DNA from: Loripinus fragilis
Lineage: Eukaryota; Mollusca; Bivalvia; Lucinida; Lucinidae
NCBI GenBank assembly: GCA_964019695.1
Contig: OZ026525.1
Location: 63,148,253-63,212,252 of the forward strand
Direction of reading: 5' to 3'
Length of the DNA: 64,000 nt
Shown: piece after piece, positions 1 through 9,995 of the stretch
Layout of the letters: every line of letters starts with the position of its first letter
Numbering within the stretch: position 1 is the first letter of the stretch
Program-made: the position numbers and the translations under genes
The notes under the pieces: generated by a model
Databases searched by the model: none
What the model was told of the DNA's origin: nothing
What the model saw: the letters and a program-made list of their open reading frames with translations, nothing else

Positions 1-205
1 CATACTTATATGCCTGTCATTTTCTGAAAGGACATTGACCAGCAGTGTATAACAAAAATTGTAAGCGGCATGCACTTCGAGCTAAACTAAGAACAACAAA
101 ACAGTTTTATGCTGTGCATGCTGGGTAATGTTGCATGCTTTTATATCATCTGTTTTTCATCTTTTTCTTCTTCAAAATTGATAATTTTTCAAAAAAATCT
201 TCCAG

Positions 206-316
206 GAATGCCAACAGAGTATCAAATAGTATGAATCAAGATCAGGCTGGGCGTTTAGTTGCACCTGATCTGGATCCAATCTGTTTACGAAGATTATTAG
301 CAGATGATACTAGCAG
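206..316 (+). CDS. Candidate internal exon of an unrecognised host gene
   Basis: A 111-bp segment lies between a pyrimidine-rich tract ending in tcttccag and a good donor, AGCAG/gtagag. Only one of the three frames is open through it, encoding 37 residues of ordinary composition that end in LRRLLADDTS. The other two frames stop within about 30 bases. I do not recognise the family. No partner exon is evident in the next 50 kb, so a gene here would have long, repeat-filled introns. The call rests only on splice consensus and open-frame length; chance is a real alternative. Confidence 0.35.
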
Positions 317-319
317 GTA

Positions 320-1738
320 GAGTTTAGGCGTAACGAAGTCTGATCAATGCCTTTCGTACAAAGGTCCAACTGGCTCCTGTTTAGTAGAGCAGACGACTTG
401 CCAAAAGTCCTCTCCTTAAGGACTTTACTGGTCAGATCGGTGCAACATCTAGTGACATATATCAAAATGTTTGTTTGTATGTCCAGCTTCAGAATCCGGT
501 TGATGACATCGTCGCTGATGAGTACTAACAGAGTTACGGCCCTTGAACCGTACATACCCATTATAACAGATTATTAGAATTTTGCATACAGTTGGCAGAT
601 AGCATTGCATTTATTTCTAATAAGCATACATAATTGAAATATTTTTATGATTTATATGGTATTAGATTAGAAAACAACATTGAAATATAGTTTCAAAATG
701 TACGATACCTAAAGATGTGTTTGTCCGTGTGTCTTTTTGTAAATAGTGACAATGTAAAAGCGCAATGCTAATATTTCATAAACACAATTTTTAACCATAA
801 CTTAGTTCAAAATGCAAGTTTCATTTTTTTCATCAAGGTAAGCAACAGCATGCACTTGTTTTAGGTCAATCTTCAAATCAAGTTGTGACCTTTCTCAAGG
901 TCAAAGGTCAAGGTCAAATAGGCATACCCCCCAAATCACAAAAAAATGCGCATTTTATGTATATGTTTATTAGTAAAAGCATAGTTTGTTCCTGTTTGAA
1001 GCTTAACTTATAAGTACTAGTCTTACATACTTAAATTCAACATATTCTTTGCCACCAAAGGGGAATAAATACCCCCAATCAAGCGAGGCGTGAGCTATTC
1101 CGTAACGGCCTTAGTTTGAATCACTTCAAAATGATAACCGCTTTATACTACCACATACAACTGGCCAGAATTCCTCTCCTTATGAACTTTGCTGGTAAGA
1201 TTGTGTTAACATCAAGCGTTATATAATTATACCAAAATATTTGTCTGTATGTACGACTTCAGAATCCAGTTAATGACATCGTCGAAGATGAGTACTTACA
1301 CAGTTAAGGCCCCTGAACCGTACACACACGTTATATATGATTATGCATATGCTGTATACAGTTGGTCTAGAGCATTGCATTTATTCATAAGGACACGTTA
1401 ATACAATATTGTTATGACTTGTATGGTATTGGTTGGAAAACAACATTTAAAATAAATTATCAATACCAATGATACATGTACCAAAAGCTGTGTTTGTCCG
1501 TGTGTCTGTTTGCAAATAGTTTCAATGCAAAAGGAAAATGCAAACTTTTCATAAAAAATCTTTATCTCTATTGAAATAGTTCAATTGCCATATTTCGTCA
1601 ATTCTTTTGCTACCAAAATAAGTAATAGTCTACACCCTTTATATGTCAGAGTTAAAATTTGTGTTATGACCTATTTAAATGTCAAGGGTCAAGGTCAAAT
1701 AGACATATTTAAAATCTCAATATTTAGTATATTTTATT
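320..1738. repeat. Diverged two-unit tandem repeat, period about 770 bp
   Basis: Unit 1 (about 320-960) and unit 2 (about 1093-1720) share many blocks: the run tcagaatccggttgatgaca at 488 and its variant at 1259, 'cccttgaaccgtac', 'gttggcagatagcattgcattta' and 'tgtgtttgtccgtgtgtct'. Each unit ends in a cluster of AGGTCA-like hexamers (about 885-935 and 1680-1705). Short ORFs here are not conserved between units, so I read it as non-coding. It is probably a dispersed molluscan repeat duplicated in tandem long ago. Confidence 0.6.
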
Positions 1739-2930
1739 AGCCCACCTGAGTCATAAGCTGAAAGTGAGCTATTGTGATCGTTGGATGTCTGTTGTCCGTC
1801 GAGCGTCATCAACAATTGCTTCAAACGATATCTCACCCTAAAATAATGGCTTGAATTTAATCAAATTTGGCTGACAGGAATAGTCCTTATATGGCCCTCT
1901 CAAATAATTGATAAAATAGTATATCTAGATCACATGGGTAAAAATAGATTTTCGAAAACTTTTAAAATCTTGTCTGAAACCACAAGGCTGATAGCCTTGA
2001 TATTTTGTGTAGGATTATCTAGTAGATATTTTTCTTTTTTGTTCAAATTATGCCCATGGGGCCACACATTGTCCCGCATCTGGGTTCACATGTTTTACAT
2101 AGGCCGTGGGTTGGTCTGCAGAGTGTGATTGTGGTATTTCCTGACCATACTCACTCGCTTTTTTTAAAATGGGAAACATGAAAAAATATTGTCTGAAACC
2201 ATTTGAGCCTTGATATTAAATATGCAGCATCATCTAGCAGACCTCTACTAATTTTGTTAAAATTATGGTCCTAGGGCCAATTGTAGCCCGCTCCAGATTC
2301 ACATGTTTTCCATAGGTTTATATAAGGTATACACAGCGAATCTTCTTGTCTGGAACCACTTGGCATACAGCCTTGATAATTGGTATTTGTATCATCTATT
2401 AGACCCCTCCACCAGGTTTGTTACAATTATGCCCATTTTGCCAAAATGGACCCATCCTGGGGGCCACGTGTTTTACATAGGCTTTAATAGGGAAAGCATA
2501 AAGCAATATTCACAGAGTTATAGCGTCACCTAGTGCTACTTTACCAAGTTTGTTCAAATTATGGCCCTTGATTTTATATAGTTTTTACAGCAAATATGAA
2601 AAAAATTTGTCTGAAACCACACGGCCCAACGCCATTATATTTAGTATGTAGCATCACAAAGTAGACCTCCACTGAGTCTGTTCAAATAATGGCCGTGCAG
2701 ACAAAAATAAGCCACAAAAGCTATAAAGGTTTATTTAGATAAAGCACAAAACCCTTCTTGTTTGACCCACAAGGCCTGGAGCTGCCAAGTTTATTCAAAA
2801 ATGGCTCCACCCAGGGGGATCACATTTTTACATTGGCTTGTATAGTTAAAACATGAAAAAACCTTCTCTAGAACCACTTAAGTTCTAGAACAATGTAGTA
2901 TCGTCCAGTGGTTCTCTTTTATTATTTTTT
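1739..2930 (+). repeat. Dispersed repeat with 'cacctgag...gagctattgtgatc' head and 180-bp internal units
   Basis: The head (tagcccacctgag ... tgagctattgtgatcgttgg ... caattgcttcaaacgatatctc) matches the element at 32660-33230. Downstream, blocks such as 'gtctgaaaccac', 'gccttgatatt' and 'gttcaaattatgcccatggggcc' recur roughly every 170-190 bp, so the body is internally repetitive. A minus-strand fragment of the same body lies at 55725-55960. No conserved reading frame; the short ORFs at 1934-2128 and 2303-2533 are shadows of the repeat. Confidence 0.6.
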
Positions 2931-4110
2931 ATTGTTGTCACCTTTTTCGAATACAAACGCGAATAGCATCAAAGTACTGTGAGGTTTCCATTATATAAAC
3001 GTTGCCATTAGAGAAACATCATACATACTGTATATGCTAAATTTTCTGAGAACTGGACAGGTTCAACATAATTTTGATTGTACTGTCATCACTACCAATG
3101 ACTTGAGATTTAACACATACAATATTTTGTCTACATCTTGGTGTGTTATAATCTAGATCTGATAGATAAAATGTCAACCATTTGCTGGCCCTGTTTATTT
3201 GGTGTATTTTAGAAACATGTTCTTGGAAAAATATGATTAATTTATAACTTCAATTGCAATAAGGTAATTGAAAGTGGAATGAAATTAAAGTACATTTATT
3301 TCTGAGTAAGAAAGACTAAAAACAGCTCATTGTTAATTTATAGAGCGGACTTTTGACAAGAAAATGTGAGTTAGTAAGGTTATCATTTGAGGTTAATGAA
3401 ATAATCTGTAGGTTACAGTATGTCTTGCAGGGTCGTCCTGAAAAGGATGTTTAGCAAATTAATTTGGTTTATCTAAAGTGTTAGGGTACCTAAAACTAAC
3501 AAGATACAAAAAAGCATTAGTTTTCCAAAGCATAGACAAAAATCTAAGGAAAGCAGGAAAATGATACATAATATCTGTATATAGAAAACTTAAAAGCTAC
3601 ACACTGTTTAGATTTAGAATAGTCATCATTTCTGATGAAATATGAAGCCATTAAGATTGTCAGTATATTCGTACCTCACTCACTTTGTTAATGATCATTT
3701 ACTCTGATTTGATGAAAGAATAAAATGCAGATACACATGTATGTTGGGTGATACAGGAAGACAAATGCAAACGTCATCAAATTATATAAAATGAAGGAAA
3801 TTTCAATATTTCACCAATATTTTGGGACCATTGATTCATTTATTTATAAGGCCTATTATATTGATTTTAAATCTTAAAACGACGCAAAATCAAGGGCAAT
3901 AATGCATGTTCCATGCAGTATTTTATATCGCTAAAGCAATACAAAAGAGGCTGTAAAGATGTGTAAAAACCAAATGTCTCATATATTTTATTGCAATCAG
4001 ATCCTCAGTAAGCAAGTTTGGAGGAAAATTCGATTATAGATCCATTTTCTATGTGTGAGTCTTGCCATTAAGGGACAACAACTCGTGGTTCAAGAAATAT
4101 GTAGCAGAAA
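2931..4110. other. No feature recognised
   Basis: AT-rich sequence without an ORF, RNA gene or repeat structure that I can support. Confidence 0.5.
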
Positions 4111-4755
4111 CAAAGGGGTACATGCATTTAGGGGCTTTTTTGGCCCCCTCTAGAGCAAAAAAATGAAAGTTCCTGGGTCAGGTGTGGTACTTGATTGTAT
4201 CGATACCTGATCTTTGCACCCTTACTTACTTTCACCAATTTCATCCTAGTGTTTTGTTAGAAGAATAGCCCAAGTGTAAAATTCTTGCCTTTATTTTCCT
4301 TTTACCGGTTGCTATGGTAACCAAAATGGCTAAAAAAAATAGGCTTAAAATAGAGAAATTGCTATTTTAGGCCAAATTTGAGGATTTTGGAGACCGATTT
4401 TTTAAGAATAAGATATCAGCACAAGCAAATACCAAAAAAAAACTTTTAATATATTATGTGCCATGATAATTCTCATCATGTGTTAATTTTTTTTATTGGT
4501 ATTTGCTTGTGCTCTATATTAATTCCTCTGTTACATGTCTCAAGTTTGCGCCAAAATGGCCATTTTCCTATTTTCAGCCTATTTTGGCGGCCATTTTTGT
4601 TACCATAGCAACCGTAAAAGTCGAATCAATACGAGAACTTCACACTTTGGCTATTGTTCTAATAAACTAATTAGGAGAAACTTGTGAAGAGCATATTTTA
4701 TTTTTTGACCTCATAGGGGGGCCAAAATAGCCTCTTAATGCACGTACCCCTTTTG
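4111..4755. mobile_element. Fold-back (long inverted repeat) element
   Basis: The sequence reads caaaggggtacatgcattta at the left end and its near reverse complement at 4733-4755. The two arms pair over roughly 300 bp: 'gttgctatggtaac' (4309) with 'gttaccatagcaac' (about 4600), and 'agcacaagcaaatacca' (4420) with 'tggtatttgcttgtgct' (about 4498). The centre of symmetry is near 4460. There is no coding capacity, so it would be a non-autonomous fold-back/MITE-type element. The left arm carries a 60-bp insertion described separately. No target duplication was established. Confidence 0.75.
4172..4232 (+). repeat. SINE-like tail fragment inserted in the fold-back element's left arm
   Basis: The block 'cctgggtcaggtgtggtac' through 'cctgatctttgcacccttacttac' is absent from the corresponding place in the right arm. 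It is nearly identical to the right end of the dispersed repeat at 26449-27160, to its inverted copy at 53905, and to segments at about 37385, 41815 and 46675. It ends in a short CTTA repeat. Confidence 0.65.
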
Positions 4756-5224
4756 ATCTGCAGTTTGGCATAGTATTGGTTCAGGATAGATTTAATCCTA
4801 TTTAGAAAATAAGTTTTCAAATTTAACTTATTGAGCTATTATTACTTACTGCATTTTTCCATACAAAACAATGGTAAAATAATCAAGGGCAGTAACTCTT
4901 CCTAGAATATTTAGATAGTTTAATGCATTATAATTGTGTTTGGCGTACTAAGTATATAAACCCCAGTAAGTTTCAGGTATAAATGGTAACATATATTTAA
5001 GTTATAAGGTAAATTGTGTTTAGCCTTGCAAAAGTTATTGTTATTGGTGCAACTAGTGACCTAAAATGATTTTCTTTGGTGTGCTTGACAATCTTAAGAA
5101 AGATCGTGTAAATGCACTTGCAATACAGTTACACTGTCAGAAATTATTCTCTTTGTATTTAGGCTATAAAAAATTTGGGTGATTTAATATTATAAGACTT
5201 TTATCAATGTTAGCGTTTTCACCT
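4756..5224. other. No feature recognised
   Basis: AT-rich intergenic or intronic DNA; nothing supported. Confidence 0.5.
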
Positions 5225-6905
5225 CATCTTATAAATGGGTGGGGTATTTACATGCTAGTAGTTGTCCCAGAGCATTCTATTTGTAGAAATTAGAATCTAG
5301 AAACCCTGTTGACATAACTGAGGCACTGATCTTTTAATTATTATTCATTTTTAAAGACATAAATCTAGCGGGCAGTTTCTTTAGTTAAAAGTTTCTAATA
5401 TATGTTTATTCAAAGCAGCTGGGTTTTGAAATAGGATATAACTATAATATACGAAGAAAATAGTTCCAAACCCCTTTTCTCTGACTAAAACTAAATTTAT
5501 TTACTTCTTCAAGTGCTGTCATGAATAGTGATGGCTATATTTATTTCCTGAATGCATGATTTTGATTATATTCCAAAACTGACACCCATAATCTCTCATA
5601 ATATGATCAAAATGGGTGGGGGTATATCAAAGGGACTAAACTCGGTCAGTACTCAAAATCAGCGGTGTCATCAACTGCTTCTATTTAGTAGAGACTCTAC
5701 ATTTTTGTTTGGTACATGAACATGTATATGACACTAGATGTTAGCAAAATTTGACCAAGTTCACCCTCAAACAGCCCTGAGATCTGCAGTAGTAATAGGT
5801 GGGTGGGGTATTTACATGCTTAGTATTGCTCAAAAGCATATCCGTATACAGAAATTGGAATCTAGAAACCCTGATAACATAGATAAAGAAGTGTTCTTTA
5901 AATTCTTAGTTATTTCTAAGGACATAACACTAATGGGCAGATTCTTAAATTGAAAGTTTCAAATATATTTTTATTCAGAGGAGTTTTGATACCAAATTTA
6001 CTTTTAAAGACGAACAAAAAAATTTGAAAGCCCATTTCTCTGACTAAAACTTAACTTTTCTACTTTTTCAAGTACCGTTTTGAGCAATGATGGGCATGTT
6101 TTTTCTTACTGGATGTTTCATCTCAATTATTTAACAAACTAATGATCATAACCTCTTATAATATGATCAAAATGGGTGGGGTAATTAAAGGGGAGATAAC
6201 TCGGTTAGTACTCAGAATCAGGGGTGTCATCAACTATTTCTATTTACAAGAGACTCTAAATTTTTGCTTGGTATATGTACATGTATATAACACCAGATGT
6301 TAGCAAAATATGACCAAGGTCACCCTCAAACAGCCATGAGATCTGCAGTAGTAATAGGTGGGTGGGGTATTTACATGCTTATTTTTTCTCTCAGAGCATT
6401 CCGTATACAGAAATTGGAATCTAGAAACCCTGATAAGATAGATGAATAAGTGTTCTTTAAATTTTTAGTCATTTCTAAGGACATACCACTAATGGGCAGG
6501 TTCTTAAATTAAAAGTTTCAAATATATTTTTATTCAATGGAGTTTTAACACATAATTTAACTTTATACGACCAACAAAACAGTTCAAAAGCCCATTTCAC
6601 TAATCAAAACTTAACTTTTCTACTTTTTCAAGTACCGTTTTGAGTAATGATGGGTATATTTTTCTTCCAGGACGCTTCAACTCAATTATTTAACAAGCTT
6701 ATGATCATAACCTCTTATAATATGATCAAAATGGGTGGGGTAATTCAAGGGGAGATAACTCGGTTAGTACTCAGAAACAGAGGTGTCATCAACTACTTTT
6801 AAAAACTAGAGACCCCACATTTTCATTTGGTATATAACACTAGATGTTGCAAAGATCTGACCAGTAGACCCCTCTGACAGCCTTGAGATCTGCAGTACTA
6901 TATTC
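5225..6905. repeat. Satellite-like tandem repeat, three units of about 560 bp
   Basis: The phrase gggtggggtatttacatgct recurs at 5237, 5801 and 6360 (spacings 564 and 559 bp). The phrases 'agatctgcagtagtaatagg' and 'ctcggt(t/c)agtactcag' recur once per unit. The last two units are much more alike than the first is to either. The 71-aa ORF at 5738-5953 is not preserved in the other units and is rejected as a gene. Confidence 0.8.
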
Positions 6906-6966
6906 TAGCTTGTCCTTATCACATACAGACACGTGGAATCTATCGTCAATCCAAATTGATTGTAAA

Positions 6967-6978
6967 TTATAAGAGGGG
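6967..6978 (+). repeat. Left tip of the 1-kb direct repeat (copy A), cut off by the gypsy element
   Basis: TTATAAGAGGGG here equals the first 12 bases of repeat copy B at 16640-16651. The rest of copy A resumes at 12102, on the far side of the retrotransposon. Confidence 0.7.
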
Positions 6979-7110
6979 TGTAACATATTCAGTTATTCAC
7001 TAATATTGATTCCATTCGTTATTTAGTTATACCCTATGTTGTGTAGCTCTTCACATAGAAGGTAATAAAAATCAGTCGCCCACTTCCGCCATGGTTATTG
7101 ATACTTTACA
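6979..7110 (+). repeat. 5' LTR of the gypsy element
   Basis: 132 bp, TGTAACATATTC...ACTTTACA. Very short for a gypsy LTR. It matches the 3' LTR except at two substitutions (near positions 7001 and 7090). It would contain the promoter and the RNA end signals, but no TATA box is obvious. Confidence 0.93.
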
Positions 7111-7124
7111 TGGTGTCAAGAAGT
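7111..7124 (+). promoter_or_regulatory. Candidate primer-binding site
   Basis: TGGTGTCAAGAAGT follows the 5' LTR without a gap. TGG is the complement of the tRNA CCA end, and TGGTGTCA(GAAG) resembles the complement of a tRNA-Leu 3' end, with one extra A. The assignment to tRNA-Leu is from memory of tRNA acceptor sequences. Confidence 0.55.
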
Positions 7125-7220
7125 AAATAATCGATGAATATCGATGGAAGACAAAGCCATCCGCGCATGACAGATTAATAGACACTTGAATTAAAGATCT
7201 TTGTTTAATATTTCACTGAA

Positions 7221-7925
7221 ATGGCGTCGATCGAAGGCCTCACAGGGGGAATGCCAATGCTAAACTGGGACAGCGCAGACTTACCCGGAGCGTATAAGAG
7301 CTTTGAAACCCATTGCAGATTTATGTTTGAGGGCCCCCTCAAGGCGAAATCTGAAGCTGAGATATGTGCGTATTTGATGATATGGCTTGGTAATAAAGGG
7401 AGAGAGGTTTATGGTACCTGGACATTAACAGATGATGAGCAAAAATCGCTTGAGACACTGTTCAAAAAGTTCGAAGACTATGTAAAACCAAAATCAAACA
7501 AAGTTTTCAACAGATACAATTTTCTCTGTAAGAAACAAGGTGACGTTGAAGCGTGTGAGCAATTTATCACAGAGTTGAAGGTTTTAGTCAAGGATTGCGG
7601 CTATGCAGATGCTGATGAAATGGTAAGGGATAAAATCGTATTTGGTACGAAACACCCGAAAGTAAGAGGAAAGTTAATCGGTCAAGGATCTGATTTGACT
7701 CTTGAGAAAGCAGTAGATATAGCCAGAACCTATGAAATTGAACAGAAACATTTGAAAACCATGAACACAGGTGAAGATCCCAATGTGAACATAATTAAGA
7801 GAAAGGGTCCAAATATTAAACACCAAAATTCTCAATTAAATTCTCGCCCAAGAGTAATAAATACCCATGATAAACAGAAATATGAAAGACAGGGTGCTAG
7901 ACCTAAAACCGTCCGCGTTTGTTAA
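7221..7925 (+). pseudogene. gag: Gag (capsid) segment of gypsy Gag-Pol, ended by a premature stop
   Basis: From the ATG at 7221 the frame encodes 234 residues with the pattern of a retrotransposon Gag capsid domain: KFEDYVKPKSNKVFNRYNF around residues 87-105, then EQFITELKVLVKDCGY and RDKIVFGTKHPKVRGKL. This protein packages the element RNA in a virus-like particle. Basic residues increase towards the C-terminus. A TAA at 7923-7925 falls within the first cysteine pair of the expected zinc knuckle. The same frame continues afterwards, so the stop looks like a nonsense mutation, although stop-codon control between gag and pol exists in some retroelements and cannot be excluded from sequence alone. 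Confidence 0.88.
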
Positions 7926-8915
7926 AGGTGTGGAGGTAAATGTAAAAATAAACAAAAATGTCCTGCCATTGGAAAGGTTTGCAATAAATGTAATAAACCA
8001 AACCATTTTGCGGTCATGTGTAGAGCAAGTATTAGCTTTAAAAGAAACAAACAGGTTAATGAAATTGATACAGACAGTGATATTGATTTTGATGAACTAT
8101 ACGTTGGAACATTAAATATGAACAACAATGACTCTGACTCATTCATAGAATATCTAAATATTGGTAACCAAAATGTATGTTTCCAACTGGACACAGGAGC
8201 AAAATGTAATGTACTTGCAAAATCAGACTTTGAAAAACTGAAAATTAAATACCCATTAAAAAAAGCAGAATCAAGACTAAAATCATTTTCAGGACATACT
8301 ATCAATTCAGACGGATTAATATCTTTACCCGTTACAGTAAAAGACACACCAGTTGATATGGAATTCTATGTAGTAGATACCAAATCATTGTCAGTAATAG
8401 GTGCTGAAACATGTGAAAAAGTTGGGTTGATTAAGAGAATTTATGGTATAGAGTCCAATTACTCTGATTTATATCAAGGCCTAGGTTGCCTACCAGGAAC
8501 TCATAGCATTAAAATAGACAAATCTGTAACACCAAAAGTACACCCTCCAAGGAAAGTTCCGATCGCTTTGAAGCAGAGAGTAAAGCAGGGGCTGAAAAGA
8601 ATGGAGAAACTGGGAGTTATTACTAGGCAGAAAGAACCAACACCATGGGTAAATAGTATGGTGACAGTGGTTAAGCCTAACGGTGATATACGTATATGCA
8701 TCGACCCACGAGATTTGAACAATGCTATACAGCGAGAACACTACCCCATGAAGACAATAGAAGAGGTGGTAGCAGAAATGCCAAACGCGAAAGTCTTTAC
8801 CAAATTAGAGGCAACGTCCGGATTTTGGCAGTTGAAGCTGACAGAAGAAAGTTCTAAACTGACAACATTCAATACTCCGTTCGGTAGATACAGATTCCGA
8901 CAAGCCCCATTCTGA
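7926..8915 (+). pseudogene. pol: Zinc knuckle, aspartic protease and N-terminal reverse transcriptase of gypsy pol
   Basis: Same frame as gag. Zinc-knuckle-like cysteines come first (RCGGKCKNKQKC, then VCNKCNKPNHFAVMC). Position CGGK-C holds cysteine where related elements usually have histidine. The protease active-site triad DTG is at 8190-8198, within FQLDTGAKCNVL. The reverse transcriptase starts near PRKVPIALKQRVKQ and contains WVNSMVTVVKPNGDIRICID and KLEATSGFWQL. In motif A the catalytic aspartate of the usual 'KLDA' is replaced by glutamate (codon 8808-8810). The segment ends at TGA 8913-8915, just after FGRYRFRQAPF and before the RT active-site loop, without a change of frame. Confidence 0.88.
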
Positions 8916-9872
8916 ATAAAATCCATCCCGGAGATCTATCAAAAGTGTATGGTAGAGATGCTTGAAGACATCCCTGGAGTGGAAGTAATTGTTGATGATA
9001 TTTTGGTATGGGGATCAACCATCCAAGAACATGACGAAAGGTTAAAAATGACACTGGATAGAATTAGGGAAAACAATGTAAAACTAAGTGAAAACAAATG
9101 TCAGTACAGAAAAGATAAAATTGACTATGTTGGTCATACTGTATGTCAGCAAGGTCTGAAAGCTTCAGAAGAGAAGATACGAGCGACCAGAGATATGAAA
9201 CAACCGCAGTCAAAAAAGGAGTTACAAACCTTTTTAGGCTTTATCACATATTTGCAAAAGTTCTTGCCACATATGTCAGAAATAAGTGCGCCTTTGAGAC
9301 TATTGTTAGAAAATAAAGCTGAATGGTATTGGCAAAAAGCCCAAGAAAAAAGCTTTAAAAAACTTAAACAATTAGCAACAGAAGCGCCAGTGTTAGGATT
9401 TTACGATCCAAAAGAAGAGATCATATTAAACGTTGACGCAAGTTCATATGCTTTAGGGGCAGTTATTCTACAAAAAGACAAACCAATAGCTTATGCATCT
9501 AGGGCATTAAATGCAACTCAACAAAGGTACAGCGTAATAGAAAAAGAGAGTGTAGCTCTGGTATTCGGAACTCAGAAGTTTCACCAGTACTTATACGGAA
9601 GATCGTTCATTGTAGAAAGCGACCACAAACCACTGGAACATATATTTCGTAAGCCTTTATCGGAGTGTCCTCCAAGGTTGGCAAGATTTATGTTACAACT
9701 TCAGAAATATGACTTTGTGGTGAAGTATCAACCTGGCAGGAATCAATATTTATCAGATACATTATCTAGACTAAATCTTTCAGAAACCACAGAATCTCTA
9801 GTACCTGAAGTAGAAGTGAATGAAATAAGTCTGAACTGTCATTTACCTGTATCACCAGAGAAATATAAATAA
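8916..9872 (+). pseudogene. pol: Reverse transcriptase C-terminal half and RNase H of gypsy pol
   Basis: Continues the Gag-Pol frame after the TGA at 8913; the next ATG is at 8949. The RT active-site loop appears as VDDILVWGS (VDD at 8991-8999). It is followed by the thumb/connection (KIDYVGHTVCQQGLKASEEK, ELQTFLGFITYLQKFLP) and an RNase H domain with VDASSYALGAVI (D at 9435), the IEKESVALVFG glutamate and ESDHKPLEH aspartate. These domains copy the RNA into DNA and degrade the RNA strand. The segment ends at TAA 9870-9872, still with no shift of frame. Confidence 0.9.
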
Positions 9873-9995
9873 TTTCAAGATGAAACCGCCAAGGATGTGG
9901 TAGAACAAGGTTGGCCAAATAGGAAAGCTGATGTGCCTGAAACCGTGAAGTTGTTTTGGCCATTCAGGCATGAAATAAGCTGTATTGATGGATGA
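9873..9995 (+). pseudogene. Gag-Pol linker between two stops
   Basis: The 40 codons between TAA 9870-9872 and TGA 9993-9995 stay open in the Gag-Pol frame. They encode the start of the integrase N-terminal region (WPNRKADVPETVKLFWPFRH, then ISCIDG). Confidence 0.8.

Noticed and set aside
8490..9054. Minus-strand ORFs under the gypsy pol
   Set aside because: Shadows of the plus-strand Gag-Pol frame, which has clear protease, RT, RNase H and integrase motifs.
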